Shown here piece after piece: positions 7,971 to 16,945 of a DNA stretch of 64,000 nucleotides. The DNA is from JAOADN01 sp049323795. Lineage in GTDB: Bacteria > Pseudomonadota > Alphaproteobacteria > Rhodobacterales > Rhodobacteraceae. The DNA lies in NCBI GenBank assembly GCA_049323795.1, contig JBMOOH010000009.1, forward strand, positions 62,001-126,000. Direction: 5' to 3'. The position numbers and the translations under genes were made by a program. Every line of letters begins with the position of its first letter. Position 1 is the stretch's first letter. Below the pieces are notes generated by a model. That model was given only the letters and a program-made list of their open reading frames with translations. It ran no database searches and had not been told where the DNA came from.

Positions 7971-9152
7971 GTGTTCGCGACCCTTCGGCCCCAGCCGGCA
8001 GACGCCATCCTCCGGCTCGTGGGCCAGTACCGCGCCGATCCCCGGCCGGGCAGGATCGACCTCGGCGTGGGGGTGTACCGGGACGCGACCGGCCTGACGC
8101 CGATCATGCGCGCGGTGAAGGCGGCCGAGCGGCGCCTGCTCGAAGGCGAGACGACCAAGACCTACACCGCCCTGACCGGGGATCCGGCCTTTGCCGCGGC
8201 GATGGCCGGGATCGTGTTCGGCGGCGCCGTGCCGCCCGGCCGCCTTGCCGCCGCAGCCACCCCCGGCGGCACCGGCGCGATCCGGCTTGCCTTCGATCTG
8301 ATCCGTGCCGCCGACCCCGCCGCGACGGTCTGGCTGGGCGAGCCGACCTGGCCCAACCACATCTCGATCCTCGACCATCTCGGCATGCGCCGGCGCAGCT
8401 ACCGCTATTTCGATCCCGCGACGCGCGGGGTCGATGCCGACGGAATGCTCGCCGACCTGTCCGGCGTGAAGGCGGGCGATGCGGTGCTGCTCCACGGCTG
8501 CTGCCACAACCCGACCGGGGCCGATCCTTCCCCTTCGGAATGGGCCCGGATCGGCGGGGTGATCGCCCGCCGGGGTGCCGTGCCGGTGATCGACCTCGCC
8601 TATCAGGGGTTCGGCGACGGTCTCGACCAGGATGCCGCCGCCACCCGCATGATCGCAGGTGCCGTGCCCGAGGCGCTGGTGGCGGCCTCGTGCTCGAAGA
8701 ACTTCGGCATCTACCGCGAGCGGACGGGCGTGCTCTTCGTGCTTTCCGAGCCTGCGCGGCGGGATGTCATCCAGGCAAACCTCGCCGCGCTCAACCGCAC
8801 CAACTTCTCGTTCCCGCCCGACCATGGGGCGCGTCTGGTCTGGACCATACTCTCCGACGATGCGCTCGGCGCCGACTGGCGGGCCGAACTCGAAGCGGTC
8901 CGGCTGGGGATGCTCGACCTGCGCCGCCAGCTTGCCGGCGAGCTGCGCCAGCTCACCGGTTCCGACCGCTTCGACTTCCTGATGCGCCACCGCGGCATGT
9001 TTTCGCGGCTCGGGGCGACGCCGGAACAGGTCGCAAGGCTCAGGGACGACCATGCGATCTACATGGTGGAGGATTCGCGGATGAGTATCGCGGGGCTGAA
9101 CGCGGCGACGGTGCCGGTTCTGGCGCGGGCAATCGTGGCCGCGGGAATCTGA
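7971..9152 (+). CDS. Aromatic/aspartate-type amino acid aminotransferase (class I)
   Basis: This PLP enzyme of 393 residues belongs to the aspartate/tyrosine aminotransferase I-alpha/gamma group. The chosen GTG at 7971 gives the family start MFATLRPQPAD; an ATG at 7938 inside sseA would add 11 residues. Visible are IDLGVGVYRD, the GCCHNPTGADPS segment, IDLAYQGFGDGL, the PLP lysine K243 in SCSKNFGIYRERTG, and a C-terminal SRMSIAGLN. The substrate range cannot be told apart between tyrosine, phenylalanine and aspartate. It is probably co-transcribed with sseA. Confidence 0.92.
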   Translation: MFATLRPQPADAILRLVGQYRADPRPGRIDLGVGVYRDATGLTPIMRAVKAAERRLLEGETTKTYTALTGDPAFAAAMAGIVFGGAVPPGRLAAAATPGGTGAIRLAFDLIRAADPAATVWLGEPTWPNHISILDHLGMRRRSYRYFDPATRGVDADGMLADLSGVKAGDAVLLHGCCHNPTGADPSPSEWARIGGVIARRGAVPVIDLAYQGFGDGLDQDAAATRMIAGAVPEALVAASCSKNFGIYRERTGVLFVLSEPARRDVIQANLAALNRTNFSFPPDHGARLVWTILSDDALGADWRAELEAVRLGMLDLRRQLAGELRQLTGSDRFDFLMRHRGMFSRLGATPEQVARLRDDHAIYMVEDSRMSIAGLNAATVPVLARAIVAAGI

Positions 9153-9251
9153 GGCGGGGCCAGGCGGGGCGCTTTCGCCGCCATAAACCTTCGCCGCAGC
9201 CCCTGCCCTGCGCGTGCGGAATCGCCGCAGTCATCATGAACCCTCGCCATC

Positions 9252-9279
9252 TTGATTTTGTAAGCTTGCTTATTATATG
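9252..9279 (+). promoter_or_regulatory. Candidate promoter of the marR-emrAB operon
   Basis: In an AT-rich island, TTGATT (9252-9257) is followed after 16 bp by TATATG (9274-9279), just upstream of the MarR gene. The 12-bp dyad at 9261-9272 fills the spacer, so a bound repressor would block polymerase. Inferred from consensus and position. Confidence 0.45.
9261..9272. promoter_or_regulatory. Inverted repeat, likely MarR operator
   Basis: TAAGC-TT-GCTTA is a perfect dyad with 5-bp arms, 15 bp upstream of the marR ATG and between the candidate -35 and -10 elements. MarR repressors usually bind such short AT-rich palindromes and autoregulate. Binding is inferred. Confidence 0.55.
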
Positions 9280-9287
9280 CCCAGCTT

Positions 9288-9776
9288 ATGAGCACCGCCG
9301 AACCCGATTCCCTCGGCCTTCTTCTGCATGATGCCCGCCGCGCCGTCGTCCGGCGGTTCGAGGCGCGGGCGGCCTCGCACGGGCTGTCGTCGGCGCAGTG
9401 GCGGCTTCTCTTCGCGCTGAAGCGGCTTGGTCCATGCACGCAGGCACGGCTGGCCGAGCGGCTGGAGATCGAGCCGATCAGCGTCTCGCGCCTGATCGAC
9501 CGGGCCGAGGAGGCGGGCTGGGTGACGCGCGAGGCGGACCCGGCCGACCGCCGCAGCAAGGTGGTCGTGCCGACCGCCAGGGCGCTCAAGACCTTCGACA
9601 GCATCCGTGCCATCGCCGACACCGTCTATGCCGAGGCACTGGCGGGGCTGCCTGATGCGGCGCGCGCCGCGCTCTATGACGGGCTCCGGCGCATCATCGC
9701 GAATCTTGGCGAAACCGAACCGGTCTGCCGCGACCTACACAGACCGGAAAGCTCCGGATCCGAACAGAACGAGTGA
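9288..9776 (+). CDS. MarR-family transcriptional regulator
   Basis: The 162-residue protein is a winged-helix dimeric repressor of the MarR/SlyA type. It shows the winged helix LSSAQWRLLFALKRLGPCTQ, recognition helix region EPISVSRLIDRAEEAGWV and the wing READPADRRSK, all at the expected places. It is the first gene of an operon with an EmrA-type fusion protein and an EmrB-type pump, 4 bp upstream of the former. By analogy with EmrR it should repress its own operon and be released by small aromatic or drug-like ligands. Confidence 0.93.
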   Translation: MSTAEPDSLGLLLHDARRAVVRRFEARAASHGLSSAQWRLLFALKRLGPCTQARLAERLEIEPISVSRLIDRAEEAGWVTREADPADRRSKVVVPTARALKTFDSIRAIADTVYAEALAGLPDAARAALYDGLRRIIANLGETEPVCRDLHRPESSGSEQNE

Positions 9777-9780
9777 CATC

Positions 9781-10968
9781 ATGCCCGACGGCCAGATCCC
9801 CGACCGCGCCCCGCTGCCGACCCCGGCACCAGTGGCGCAACCGCCCGTGACCGACACGGCGCGGCCCGTCGCGGCGGAAGAGGCATCCGCCCCCGCCCCG
9901 CGTGCCACCGCACGGCGCCGCCTGCTTCTTCTTGCCCTGCCTGCCGCCATCGTGATCGGGGGGGGCTACATGTGGCTGTCGGGCGGGCGCTACGAGACGA
10001 CCGACAACGCCGCGCTGCATCAGGCGCGCGTCGCCATCGCGTCGGACCTGTCGGGGCGGGTGGTCACTTCGACGGTCGCGGACAATGCCGTGGTCCGTGC
10101 TGGTGATGTGCTGTTCCAGGTCGATCCCGAGAAGTACCGGCTTGCGCTTGCCCAGGCCGAGGCGGCCCTGTCGCAGGCGCGGCTTCAGGTCGAACAGTTG
10201 AAGGCGGCCTATGCTGTCGCCGTCGCGCAGGAACGCGTGGCCGCCGCAGAGGCCGAATTCCGCGCCACCGAATTCCGCCGGGCGCAATCGCTGACCGGGC
10301 GCGGCGTGGCGACCGACTCGTCGCTCAGCGCCGCGCGCAGCGCCGCGCGCAAGGCCGACGAGGCGCTGGCGAGCGCGCATGAAAGCGTGCTGGCGGCGCG
10401 GGCCGCGCTGGGCGGCGACCCGACAATCGAGGCCGACAAGCACCCCGCCGTGCTGGCCGCGATGGCCGCGCGCGACAAGGCGGCCTACGATCTGTCGCTG
10501 ACCACGGTGAAGGCCCCGGCGGACGGCGTGATCTATCAGGCCGCGTCCTTCAAGCCCGGACAGTTCGTCACCGCCAGCGCACCCTTGTTCGTGCTCGTCG
10601 AAACCGGCGACCTCTGGGTGGACGCCAACTTCAAGGAAACGCAGCTCACAGGCATCGCCCCCGGCCAGCCTGCCAAGATCGAGTTCGACCAGCGCCCCGG
10701 TGTGACGGCCGACGCCCGGGTCGAGGCGATAGGGGCGGGGACGGGCGCCGAGTTCTCGGTCCTGCCTGCGCAGAACGCGACCGGCAACTGGGTGAAGGTC
10801 ACTCAGCGCGTGCCCGTGCGGCTGCGCCTGACCGACCCGACGCAGGCGGCCGGACTGGGGTCGGGCGTGTCGGCCTCGGTCACCGTCGATACCGGGCGGC
10901 CGTCGGCGCTGTCGCTGTTGCTTGCCCGCGCCGAGGGCCGGATGGCAGGGGCGCAGGCCGCGCCATGA
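9781..10968 (+). CDS. emrA: EmrA-type periplasmic adaptor (HlyD family)
   Basis: The 395-residue membrane fusion protein links an inner-membrane MFS pump to the outer membrane. Residues about 43-63 form one membrane anchor (LLLLALPAAIVIGGGYMWLSGG). The biotinyl-lipoyl half motif YETTDNAALHQARV, a long alanine-rich coiled-coil hairpin (about residues 115-235), and the second half KAPADGVIYQ are in the usual order. The ATG at 9781 fits the family length. Its stop overlaps the start of the pump gene by 4 bp (ATGA), indicating translational coupling. Confidence 0.92.
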   Translation: MPDGQIPDRAPLPTPAPVAQPPVTDTARPVAAEEASAPAPRATARRRLLLLALPAAIVIGGGYMWLSGGRYETTDNAALHQARVAIASDLSGRVVTSTVADNAVVRAGDVLFQVDPEKYRLALAQAEAALSQARLQVEQLKAAYAVAVAQERVAAAEAEFRATEFRRAQSLTGRGVATDSSLSAARSAARKADEALASAHESVLAARAALGGDPTIEADKHPAVLAAMAARDKAAYDLSLTTVKAPADGVIYQAASFKPGQFVTASAPLFVLVETGDLWVDANFKETQLTGIAPGQPAKIEFDQRPGVTADARVEAIGAGTGAEFSVLPAQNATGNWVKVTQRVPVRLRLTDPTQAAGLGSGVSASVTVDTGRPSALSLLLARAEGRMAGAQAAP

Positions 10969-12527
10969 GCGGTGCTTCCGCCGCAGCGCCGGGCGGCGGG
11001 CCACCCCCGGCTGTTGCCGTTGCGCAAAAGGGCCTCGTGACCCTTTGCTTGATGATGGCGACGATCATGCAGGTGCTCGACACCACCATCGCCAACGTCG
11101 CCCTTCCCGCGATGCGCGCCGACCTTGGCGCCTCGCAGGACACGATCAACTGGGTGCTGACGTCCTATATCGTCGCCGCCGCTATCGCGACGCCGCTGTC
11201 GGGCTGGGTGTCGGAACGATTCGGGCGGAAGGAGCTGTTCCTGGCATCCGTCGCAGGGTTCGTCGCGGCGTCCATGGCAGCCGGGCTGGCGTGGAACCTG
11301 CCCTCGATGGTCGTCTTCCGCATGGCGCAGGGCATCTTCGGCGCGGCCATCGTGCCCCTGTCGCAGACCTTCCTTCTGGACATCAACCCCAAGGAACGCC
11401 ACGGGCAGGCCATGGCCGTCTGGGGCGCCGGGATCATGGTCGGGCCGATCATCGGGCCGACGCTGGGCGGCTGGCTGACCGAAAGCTTCAACTGGCGCTG
11501 GGTATTCTTCATCAACCTGCCGGTCGGCATCCTGACCTTCCTCGGCAGTTCCGCCTTCCTGCCGCAGATCGAGCGGCGGGTGCGCGGCTTCGACTTCATG
11601 GGCTTCGCCTTCCTCGCGCTCGGGGTCGGCGCGCTGCAGCTGATGCTTGACCGTGGAGCCCAGGTTGACTGGTTCAGCGCCCCCGAAATCTGGATCGAGA
11701 CGGCGCTCGCCGTCAGCGGGTTCTGGATGTTCGGCGTCCATATCCTGACGACGGAACACCCCTTCATAGAACCGGCGATGCTGGCCGACCGCAACTTCGC
11801 CACCGGGCTGATCTTCATCTTCGTCGTGGGCATCATCCTGCTGGCGAGCCTCGCCCTACTGCCGCCGATGCTCACCGTGGTCTTCGGCTATCCCACGATC
11901 ACCACCGGCATGGTGATGGCCCCGCGCGGGGTCGGCACGATGATCACCATGATCCTTGCAGGCCGCCTTCTGCGGGTCGTCGATCCGCGCAAGCTTGTGG
12001 TCACGGGTCTGCTGCTCGCCGCCGCCTCGCTCTGGATCATGTCGGGCTTCTCGCCGCAGATGGATGCGCGGCTGATCATCCTGTCGGGGGTGATCCAGGG
12101 CCTCGGGCTCGGGCTTGTCTTCGTGCCCCTGTCCACGGTCGCCTTCGCCACGCTTGCCCCCCGGTTCCGGGCCGACGCGGCAAGCCTCTTCAGCCTTGTG
12201 CGGAACATCGGCTCGTCGATCGGGATTTCCCTCGTCACGGTGCTCTTGACGCGGAACGTGCAGATCAACCATGCCGAACTCTCCGCGCAGCTGACGCCCT
12301 TCAACCCGAACCTCACGGGCATGGCCGCAGGCGCATCGATGTCGGACCCGACGTTCCTGTCGCGGCTCGACGGAATGGTGAACGTGCAGGCGCTGATGGT
12401 GTCCTACATCGACGACTTCAAGGCGCTGATGTTCGTGACGCTGTCGGCGATCCCGCTTGCCCTGATGCTGCGGCGGCCCAGAACGCCAGCGGGCAGGGGC
12501 GCGGCAGCGGCCCCGACGATGGAATAG
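10965..12527 (+). CDS. emrB: EmrB/QacA-type MFS drug efflux pump (DHA2 family)
   Basis: The 520-residue protein should span the inner membrane 14 times and expel drugs by proton antiport together with the upstream adaptor. It shows motif D1/helix 1 LDTTIANVALPAM, the loop 2-3 motif GWVSERFGRKE, and motif C GAGIMVGPIIGPTLGGWLT in helix 5. Downstream, a strong GC-rich hairpin at 12531-12558 closes the operon. The operon order MarR, adaptor, pump is the common emrRAB arrangement. Confidence 0.94.
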   Translation: MSGASAAAPGGGPPPAVAVAQKGLVTLCLMMATIMQVLDTTIANVALPAMRADLGASQDTINWVLTSYIVAAAIATPLSGWVSERFGRKELFLASVAGFVAASMAAGLAWNLPSMVVFRMAQGIFGAAIVPLSQTFLLDINPKERHGQAMAVWGAGIMVGPIIGPTLGGWLTESFNWRWVFFINLPVGILTFLGSSAFLPQIERRVRGFDFMGFAFLALGVGALQLMLDRGAQVDWFSAPEIWIETALAVSGFWMFGVHILTTEHPFIEPAMLADRNFATGLIFIFVVGIILLASLALLPPMLTVVFGYPTITTGMVMAPRGVGTMITMILAGRLLRVVDPRKLVVTGLLLAAASLWIMSGFSPQMDARLIILSGVIQGLGLGLVFVPLSTVAFATLAPRFRADAASLFSLVRNIGSSIGISLVTVLLTRNVQINHAELSAQLTPFNPNLTGMAAGASMSDPTFLSRLDGMVNVQALMVSYIDDFKALMFVTLSAIPLALMLRRPRTPAGRGAAAAPTME

Positions 12528-12530
12528 AAA

Positions 12531-12558
12531 CGGGCCGGCAGGGTGTCCTGCCGGCCCG
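12531..12558. terminator. GC-rich hairpin between convergent emrB and amtB
   Basis: A perfect 11-bp inverted repeat (CGGGCCGGCAG and CTGCCGGCCCG) with a 6-nt loop lies 4 bp after the emrB stop and 39 bp from the amtB stop. It has no U-run but is well placed as a bidirectional transcription end or a stabiliser of mRNA 3' ends, as often seen in high-GC alphaproteobacteria. Confidence 0.6.
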
Positions 12559-12596
12559 GGAAGAAGACCGCGAGGGAGAGCGCGGCCCGGAAAGCC

Positions 12597-14033
12597 TCAG
12601 TAGTTGTATGCGGTCTCGCCATGCGAGGTCTGGTCAAGGCCCTGGCGTTCGTCCTCGGTCGTCGGACGGATGCCGAACACCGCCCTGATCGCGACGAAGA
12701 GCACGAGCGACACGACACCCGTCCATGCGACGGTGACCAGGACCGCCTTGATCTGGGTGAGGATCTGGGCGCCCATGTCATAGGCGCCGGGCACCGCCGG
12801 GAACACCGTGTAGTCGAAGAAGCCCTGCCCGCCGAGCGAAGGATCCGCCACGATCGCCGTCCCGACCGCGCCGAAGATCCCGCCGATCGCGTGCACGCCG
12901 AACACATCGAGGCTGTCGTCGTAGCCGAGCGCCTTCTTCACGCTCGACACGAAGACGTAGCAGACCGGCGACACCGCGATCCCGAGGATCAGCGCCCCCA
13001 TCGGCGCCGCGAAGCCCGAGGCGGGCGTGATCGCGACCAGCCCCGACAGCGCGCCGGTCACGGCCCCCAGAAGCGACGGGCGGCCATGGCGCACCTGCTC
13101 GACCACGCTCCAGGACAGGGCCGCTCCGGCGGCGGCCACGAAGGTGTTGATGAAGGCGAGCGCGGCGAGCCCGTTGGCTTCGAGGTTCGAGCCGGCATTG
13201 AAGCCGAACCAGCCGACCCAGAGGAGCGAGGCGCCGATCATCGTCATCGTCAGCGAATGCGGCATCATCGCCTCCTTCGGGAAGCCCACGCGCCGGCCGA
13301 TCACCAGACAGCCGACCAGGCCCGCGATCCCGGCGTTGATGTGCACGACCGTGCCGCCCGCGAAGTCCAGCGCCCCCCAGCCCCAGAGCAGGCCGTAGTC
13401 GCCCGGCATGTCCGGCAGAAAGTCCGGTCCGGCCCAGTACCAGACCATGTGCGCGATCGGGTAGTAGGCCAGGACCGACCACAGCGCGCAGAACAGCATC
13501 AGCGGCCAGAACCTCACCCGTTCGGCGAAGGCGCCGATGATGAGCGCCGGGGTGATGACCGCGAAGGTCATCTGGAAGATCACGAAGGTGTATTCGGGCA
13601 GATAGACGTTGTTCGAGAACGTTGCGGCATAGGTGCCGACGCCCACGTTGGCGAGGAATGCCTTGGACAGCCCGCCGATGAAGGGCGAGCCCGCGGTGAA
13701 GGTCAGGCTGTAGCCGACGGTGACCCAGAGGATCGAGCAGATCGACACGATCATGAACACCTGCATGAGAAGGCTCAGCATGTTCTTCGTCCGCACGAGC
13801 CCGCCGTAGAAGAGCGCGAGCGAGGGGATCGACATCATCAGCACCAGGGCGGAGCTGACGAGCATCCAGGTCACGTCGCCCTTCTCCACCATGCCCGCCA
13901 TGGCGGCGGCGTCGGGTGCCTTGATCGGGCCGGCGGCCGCGGCCCCGGCCGCTTCCTGCGCCCAGGCGGGCAAGGCCGCCGCGGCCGAGGCGCCGAGCGC
14001 CGCAAGGCCGGAATACCGGTCGGAAATCTTCAT
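12597..14033 (-). CDS. amtB: Ammonium transporter
   Basis: The 478-residue Amt protein forms an inner-membrane trimeric ammonium channel. An N-terminal signal peptide (residues 1-25, ending AWAQ) is normal for Amt. The family block ALFYGGLVRTKN, the SDYG-like DFAGGTVVHINAG, and the pore-lining residues in SLLWVGWFGFNAGS are visible. It lies 24 bp downstream of glnK in the nearly universal glnK-amtB operon, where uridylylation-controlled GlnK plugs the channel. Confidence 0.96.
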   Translation of the reverse strand: MKISDRYSGLAALGASAAAALPAWAQEAAGAAAAGPIKAPDAAAMAGMVEKGDVTWMLVSSALVLMMSIPSLALFYGGLVRTKNMLSLLMQVFMIVSICSILWVTVGYSLTFTAGSPFIGGLSKAFLANVGVGTYAATFSNNVYLPEYTFVIFQMTFAVITPALIIGAFAERVRFWPLMLFCALWSVLAYYPIAHMVWYWAGPDFLPDMPGDYGLLWGWGALDFAGGTVVHINAGIAGLVGCLVIGRRVGFPKEAMMPHSLTMTMIGASLLWVGWFGFNAGSNLEANGLAALAFINTFVAAAGAALSWSVVEQVRHGRPSLLGAVTGALSGLVAITPASGFAAPMGALILGIAVSPVCYVFVSSVKKALGYDDSLDVFGVHAIGGIFGAVGTAIVADPSLGGQGFFDYTVFPAVPGAYDMGAQILTQIKAVLVTVAWTGVVSLVLFVAIRAVFGIRPTTEDERQGLDQTSHGETAYNY

Positions 14034-14057
14034 GGTCTGCTGTCCCCCAATTCGACC

Positions 14058-14396
14058 CTAGAGCGCGTCGTCGCCCGATTCGCCGGTGCGCACCCTCACG
14101 GCGGCCCCGACGTCGAGGACGAAGATCTTGCCGTCGCCGATCTTCTCGGTCCTGGCGGATTTCTGGATCGTCTCGACCGCCTGGTCGGCCAGGCTGTCGG
14201 GCACGACGATCTCGAGCTTGACCTTCGGAACGAAGTTCACGGCGTATTCCGCGCCGCGGTAGATTTCGGTGTGCCCGGACTGCGCGCCGAAGCCCTTGAT
14301 CTCGGTCACCATCATGCCCCGCACCCCGATGGCGGTCAGGGCCTCGCGCACTTCCTCGAGCTTGAACGGCTTGATCGCTGCAATGATGAGTTTCAC
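14058..14396 (-). CDS. glnK: PII signal-transduction protein GlnK
   Basis: This 112-residue PII protein reports nitrogen status. The GTG at 14396 gives the standard start MKLIIAAIKPFKLEEVREAL and has GGAAGGG 8 bp upstream; the longer frame adds 17 unrelated residues. The T-loop GAQSGHTEIYRGAEY holds the uridylylated Tyr51 equivalent, and KIGDGKIFV is the second PII signature. It precedes amtB in the same operon. The C terminus (VRTGESGDDAL) matches GlnK/GlnB of related bacteria. Confidence 0.96.
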   Translation of the reverse strand: MKLIIAAIKPFKLEEVREALTAIGVRGMMVTEIKGFGAQSGHTEIYRGAEYAVNFVPKVKLEIVVPDSLADQAVETIQKSARTEKIGDGKIFVLDVGAAVRVRTGESGDDAL

Positions 14397-14515
14397 GTCG
14401 TCGGCCCTTCCCCATGCAGGTCCAGTTGCTCTGGGAACGACTGGCACAAGGCGCGGCGGGGGTCAGCCAGGCAGGGCGGCGGGAGCGGAGTCCGCGCAGA
14501 AATTCCTGCCGTTAT

Positions 14516-14532
14516 TGCGCATATTTTGAGCA
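14516..14532. promoter_or_regulatory. Candidate NtrC-binding site upstream of glnK
   Basis: The 17-mer TGCGCATATTTTGAGCA has the TGC-N11-GCA layout of the enterobacterial NtrC site (TGCACC-N5-GGTGCA); the outer half sites match and the inner ones only partly. It lies 120 bp upstream of the glnK GTG in the AT-richest part of the spacer shared with the divergent penicillin-binding protein gene. Confidence 0.4.
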
Positions 14533-14655
14533 GAACCTTCTGTCTGCCCGGATTTTGATCGCCCGGAAAACCGAATCGTGACGGCGGGACGCTCCACATC
14601 CTCTGCCAATGCCTGTATGGTCCCCGGAAAAGCGCAGGCATCGGACTTCAGCACC

Positions 14656-16899
14656 ATGGCACCCAAAGGTGGGCAGCGGCCGCCCCTCGTGGCCGAACGT
14701 CGCTATCCGCAAGGTGGCCGGGCGGAACCGAAGTCCGCGCCGCCGCAGCCCCCGGCCCCGCCGCAGCGCCGCCGCGGCCCGCGCCGGCCTGCCGCGCCGT
14801 CGCGCGCAGCCTGGCCGGTTCGCCTGGTCGCAGGTCTGATCCGGTCCGCGGCCCGCATCCTCTGGGGCGTCGCCTGGCGGTCCGGGGTCGTTCTCGGGCT
14901 CGTCCTCGGGCTGGCGGTGGCCTACTTCTATGCCCAGCTTCCGCCGCTTTCCCAGATGATCGACGCCCGGGCCCGGGGATCGGTCACGCTCCTCGACCGC
15001 GACGGGAAGGTCTTTGCCTGGCGCGGCGAGACCTTCGGCGGCACGATCACCGCAGATACCGTGTCGCCCCATCTCAGGAACGCGATCATCGCGACCGAGG
15101 ACAAGCGCTTCTACAGCCATTTCGGCGTAAGCCCGCGCGGCATCGCCAGCGCGATACGGATCAACCTTGCCGACGGCAGGGGCCCGTTCGAGGGCAACGG
15201 CGGATCGACGATCACCCAGCAGGTGGCAAAGCTGCTGTGCCTCGGCGTGACCTACGATCCGGCGGTCTGGAAGACCGAGGGTGACTACGAGGCCGACTGC
15301 CGCACGGGGGGCATCTGGCGGAAGATCAAGGAGCTTCCCTTCGCGATGGCGCTCGAGGCGAAGTATTCCAAGAACGACATCCTGACGATCTACTTCAACC
15401 GCGCCTATCTCGGCGCCGGCGCCCGCGGGTTCGAGGCGGCCGCGCAGCGCTACTTCGGAAAGTCGGCGAACGAGGTGAACCCCGCCGAGGGCGCGATGCT
15501 TGCCGGCCTTCTCAAGGCTCCGTCCTACTACGCCCCGACCGCGAACCTCGAACGGTCGCAGGCACGCGCGGCGGTGATCCTCGGGCTGATGCGGGACCAG
15601 GGCTATCTGACCGAGGCGCAGTACCAGGGCGCGATCGCAAATCCCGCGCAGCTGTCGCAGGCGGCGCGCGAAAAGGCCGGAGGCTATTTCGCCGACTGGG
15701 TGATGGAGACCGGCCCGGCCTTCCTGACGAGCGACACGACCGAGGACGTGATCGTCCGCACCACGCTCGATCCGAGGATTCAGAAGGCGGCGGAGGATGC
15801 GCTTTCCTATGTCTTCGACACCAAGCTCAAGGGCGGCTCGAAGGCAGAGGCCGCAATCGTGGTGATGTCCGCCGACGGGGCGGTGCGTGCGATGGTCGGC
15901 GGCCGCAACCCGCAGGTTTCGGGGTCCTTCAACCGGGCGACCCAGGCGCTCAGGCAGACGGGATCGACGTTCAAGCCCTTCGTCTACGCGGCGGCGCTCG
16001 ACATGGGCTACACGATGAACACGATCGTCGAGGATGCGCCGATCTGCATCTACGTGAAGGGGTCGGGCGACTGGTGCCCCGAGAACTACGAACCCAACTA
16101 CCGCGGCCCGATCACCCTGACCGAGGCGCTGTCGAACTCGATCAACGCCGCGACCGTCCGCGTCAGCCAGGCGGCCGGCCTCGACGCCGTGCGGCGTGTG
16201 GCCACCGACTTCGGTTTCGCCTCCAGGCTGGCGGACGGCCCGGCGGTCGCGCTCGGGGTGTCGGAATCCACGCTGATCGAGATGACGGGGGCCTATGCGG
16301 GCATCCTGAACGGCGGATCCTCGGTGCGCCCGTACGGCCTTGTCGACCTGCGCATCCAGGGGGACGACACCCCGCTCATGGGACAGGAAGGCGGGATCGG
16401 AGAGCGCGTGATCTCGGAACAGGCGGCGCGGCAGCTCATCTACATGATGAGCCGCACGATCGAGGAGGGAACCGGCCGGAGGGCCCGGCTCGACGGCCGG
16501 CAGGCCGCCGGCAAGACCGGCACCACGCAGGGCGCGCGCGATGCCTGGTTCATCGGCTTCACCGCCGACTACGTCACCGGGGTCTGGATGGGCAACGACG
16601 ACAACACGCCGCTTTCCGGCGTCACCGGCGGCGGACTGCCGGCGCAGATATGGCGCGAGGTGATGGTCCGCGTCGAGGACGGTCTGCCGGCGACGCCACT
16701 GCCGATGATCACGCCCGACCAGCTTGCGCCGCCCGCCTATCCGGCAGACGCGTATTCATCGGCCGATCCCTACGCGCCGGCCGATCCGAATGCGGGCCTC
16801 CGGCCGCCGCAATACCCGCCGTCGCAGGATGCACGGCGCCCCGACCCGATCGAGATGGCGCTGCGGGACGTGATGAACGCGATCCTGGGACGGAACTGA
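14656..16899 (+). CDS. Class A penicillin-binding protein 1A (transglycosylase/transpeptidase)
   Basis: The 747-residue bifunctional enzyme polymerises and crosslinks peptidoglycan in the periplasm. A basic, proline-rich cytoplasmic tail (residues 1-65) precedes a single membrane anchor. The GT51 domain has the catalytic glutamate E148 in ATEDKRFYSHFG and GGSTITQQVAKLL. The transpeptidase domain has S437 in the STFK motif, the SNS motif, and K620 in KTGTTQG. The C-terminal tail is rich in Pro, Ala, Tyr and Asp. The start at 14656 is the ATG nearest the conserved region; two upstream in-frame starts are possible. It is divergent from glnK. Confidence 0.93.
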   Translation: MAPKGGQRPPLVAERRYPQGGRAEPKSAPPQPPAPPQRRRGPRRPAAPSRAAWPVRLVAGLIRSAARILWGVAWRSGVVLGLVLGLAVAYFYAQLPPLSQMIDARARGSVTLLDRDGKVFAWRGETFGGTITADTVSPHLRNAIIATEDKRFYSHFGVSPRGIASAIRINLADGRGPFEGNGGSTITQQVAKLLCLGVTYDPAVWKTEGDYEADCRTGGIWRKIKELPFAMALEAKYSKNDILTIYFNRAYLGAGARGFEAAAQRYFGKSANEVNPAEGAMLAGLLKAPSYYAPTANLERSQARAAVILGLMRDQGYLTEAQYQGAIANPAQLSQAAREKAGGYFADWVMETGPAFLTSDTTEDVIVRTTLDPRIQKAAEDALSYVFDTKLKGGSKAEAAIVVMSADGAVRAMVGGRNPQVSGSFNRATQALRQTGSTFKPFVYAAALDMGYTMNTIVEDAPICIYVKGSGDWCPENYEPNYRGPITLTEALSNSINAATVRVSQAAGLDAVRRVATDFGFASRLADGPAVALGVSESTLIEMTGAYAGILNGGSSVRPYGLVDLRIQGDDTPLMGQEGGIGERVISEQAARQLIYMMSRTIEEGTGRRARLDGRQAAGKTGTTQGARDAWFIGFTADYVTGVWMGNDDNTPLSGVTGGGLPAQIWREVMVRVEDGLPATPLPMITPDQLAPPAYPADAYSSADPYAPADPNAGLRPPQYPPSQDARRPDPIEMALRDVMNAILGRN

Positions 16900-16945
16900 G
16901 CCGCCATCGCACGCGAGTCGGGGCGGCCTCCGCCGTCCGGCTCCG

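Noticed and set aside
14496..14510. Sigma-54-like GGCAG...TTTCTGC on the minus strand upstream of glnK
   Set aside because: The GG and GC doublets are 13 bp apart instead of 12, one base too many for a -24/-12 promoter, and the -24 box is poor.
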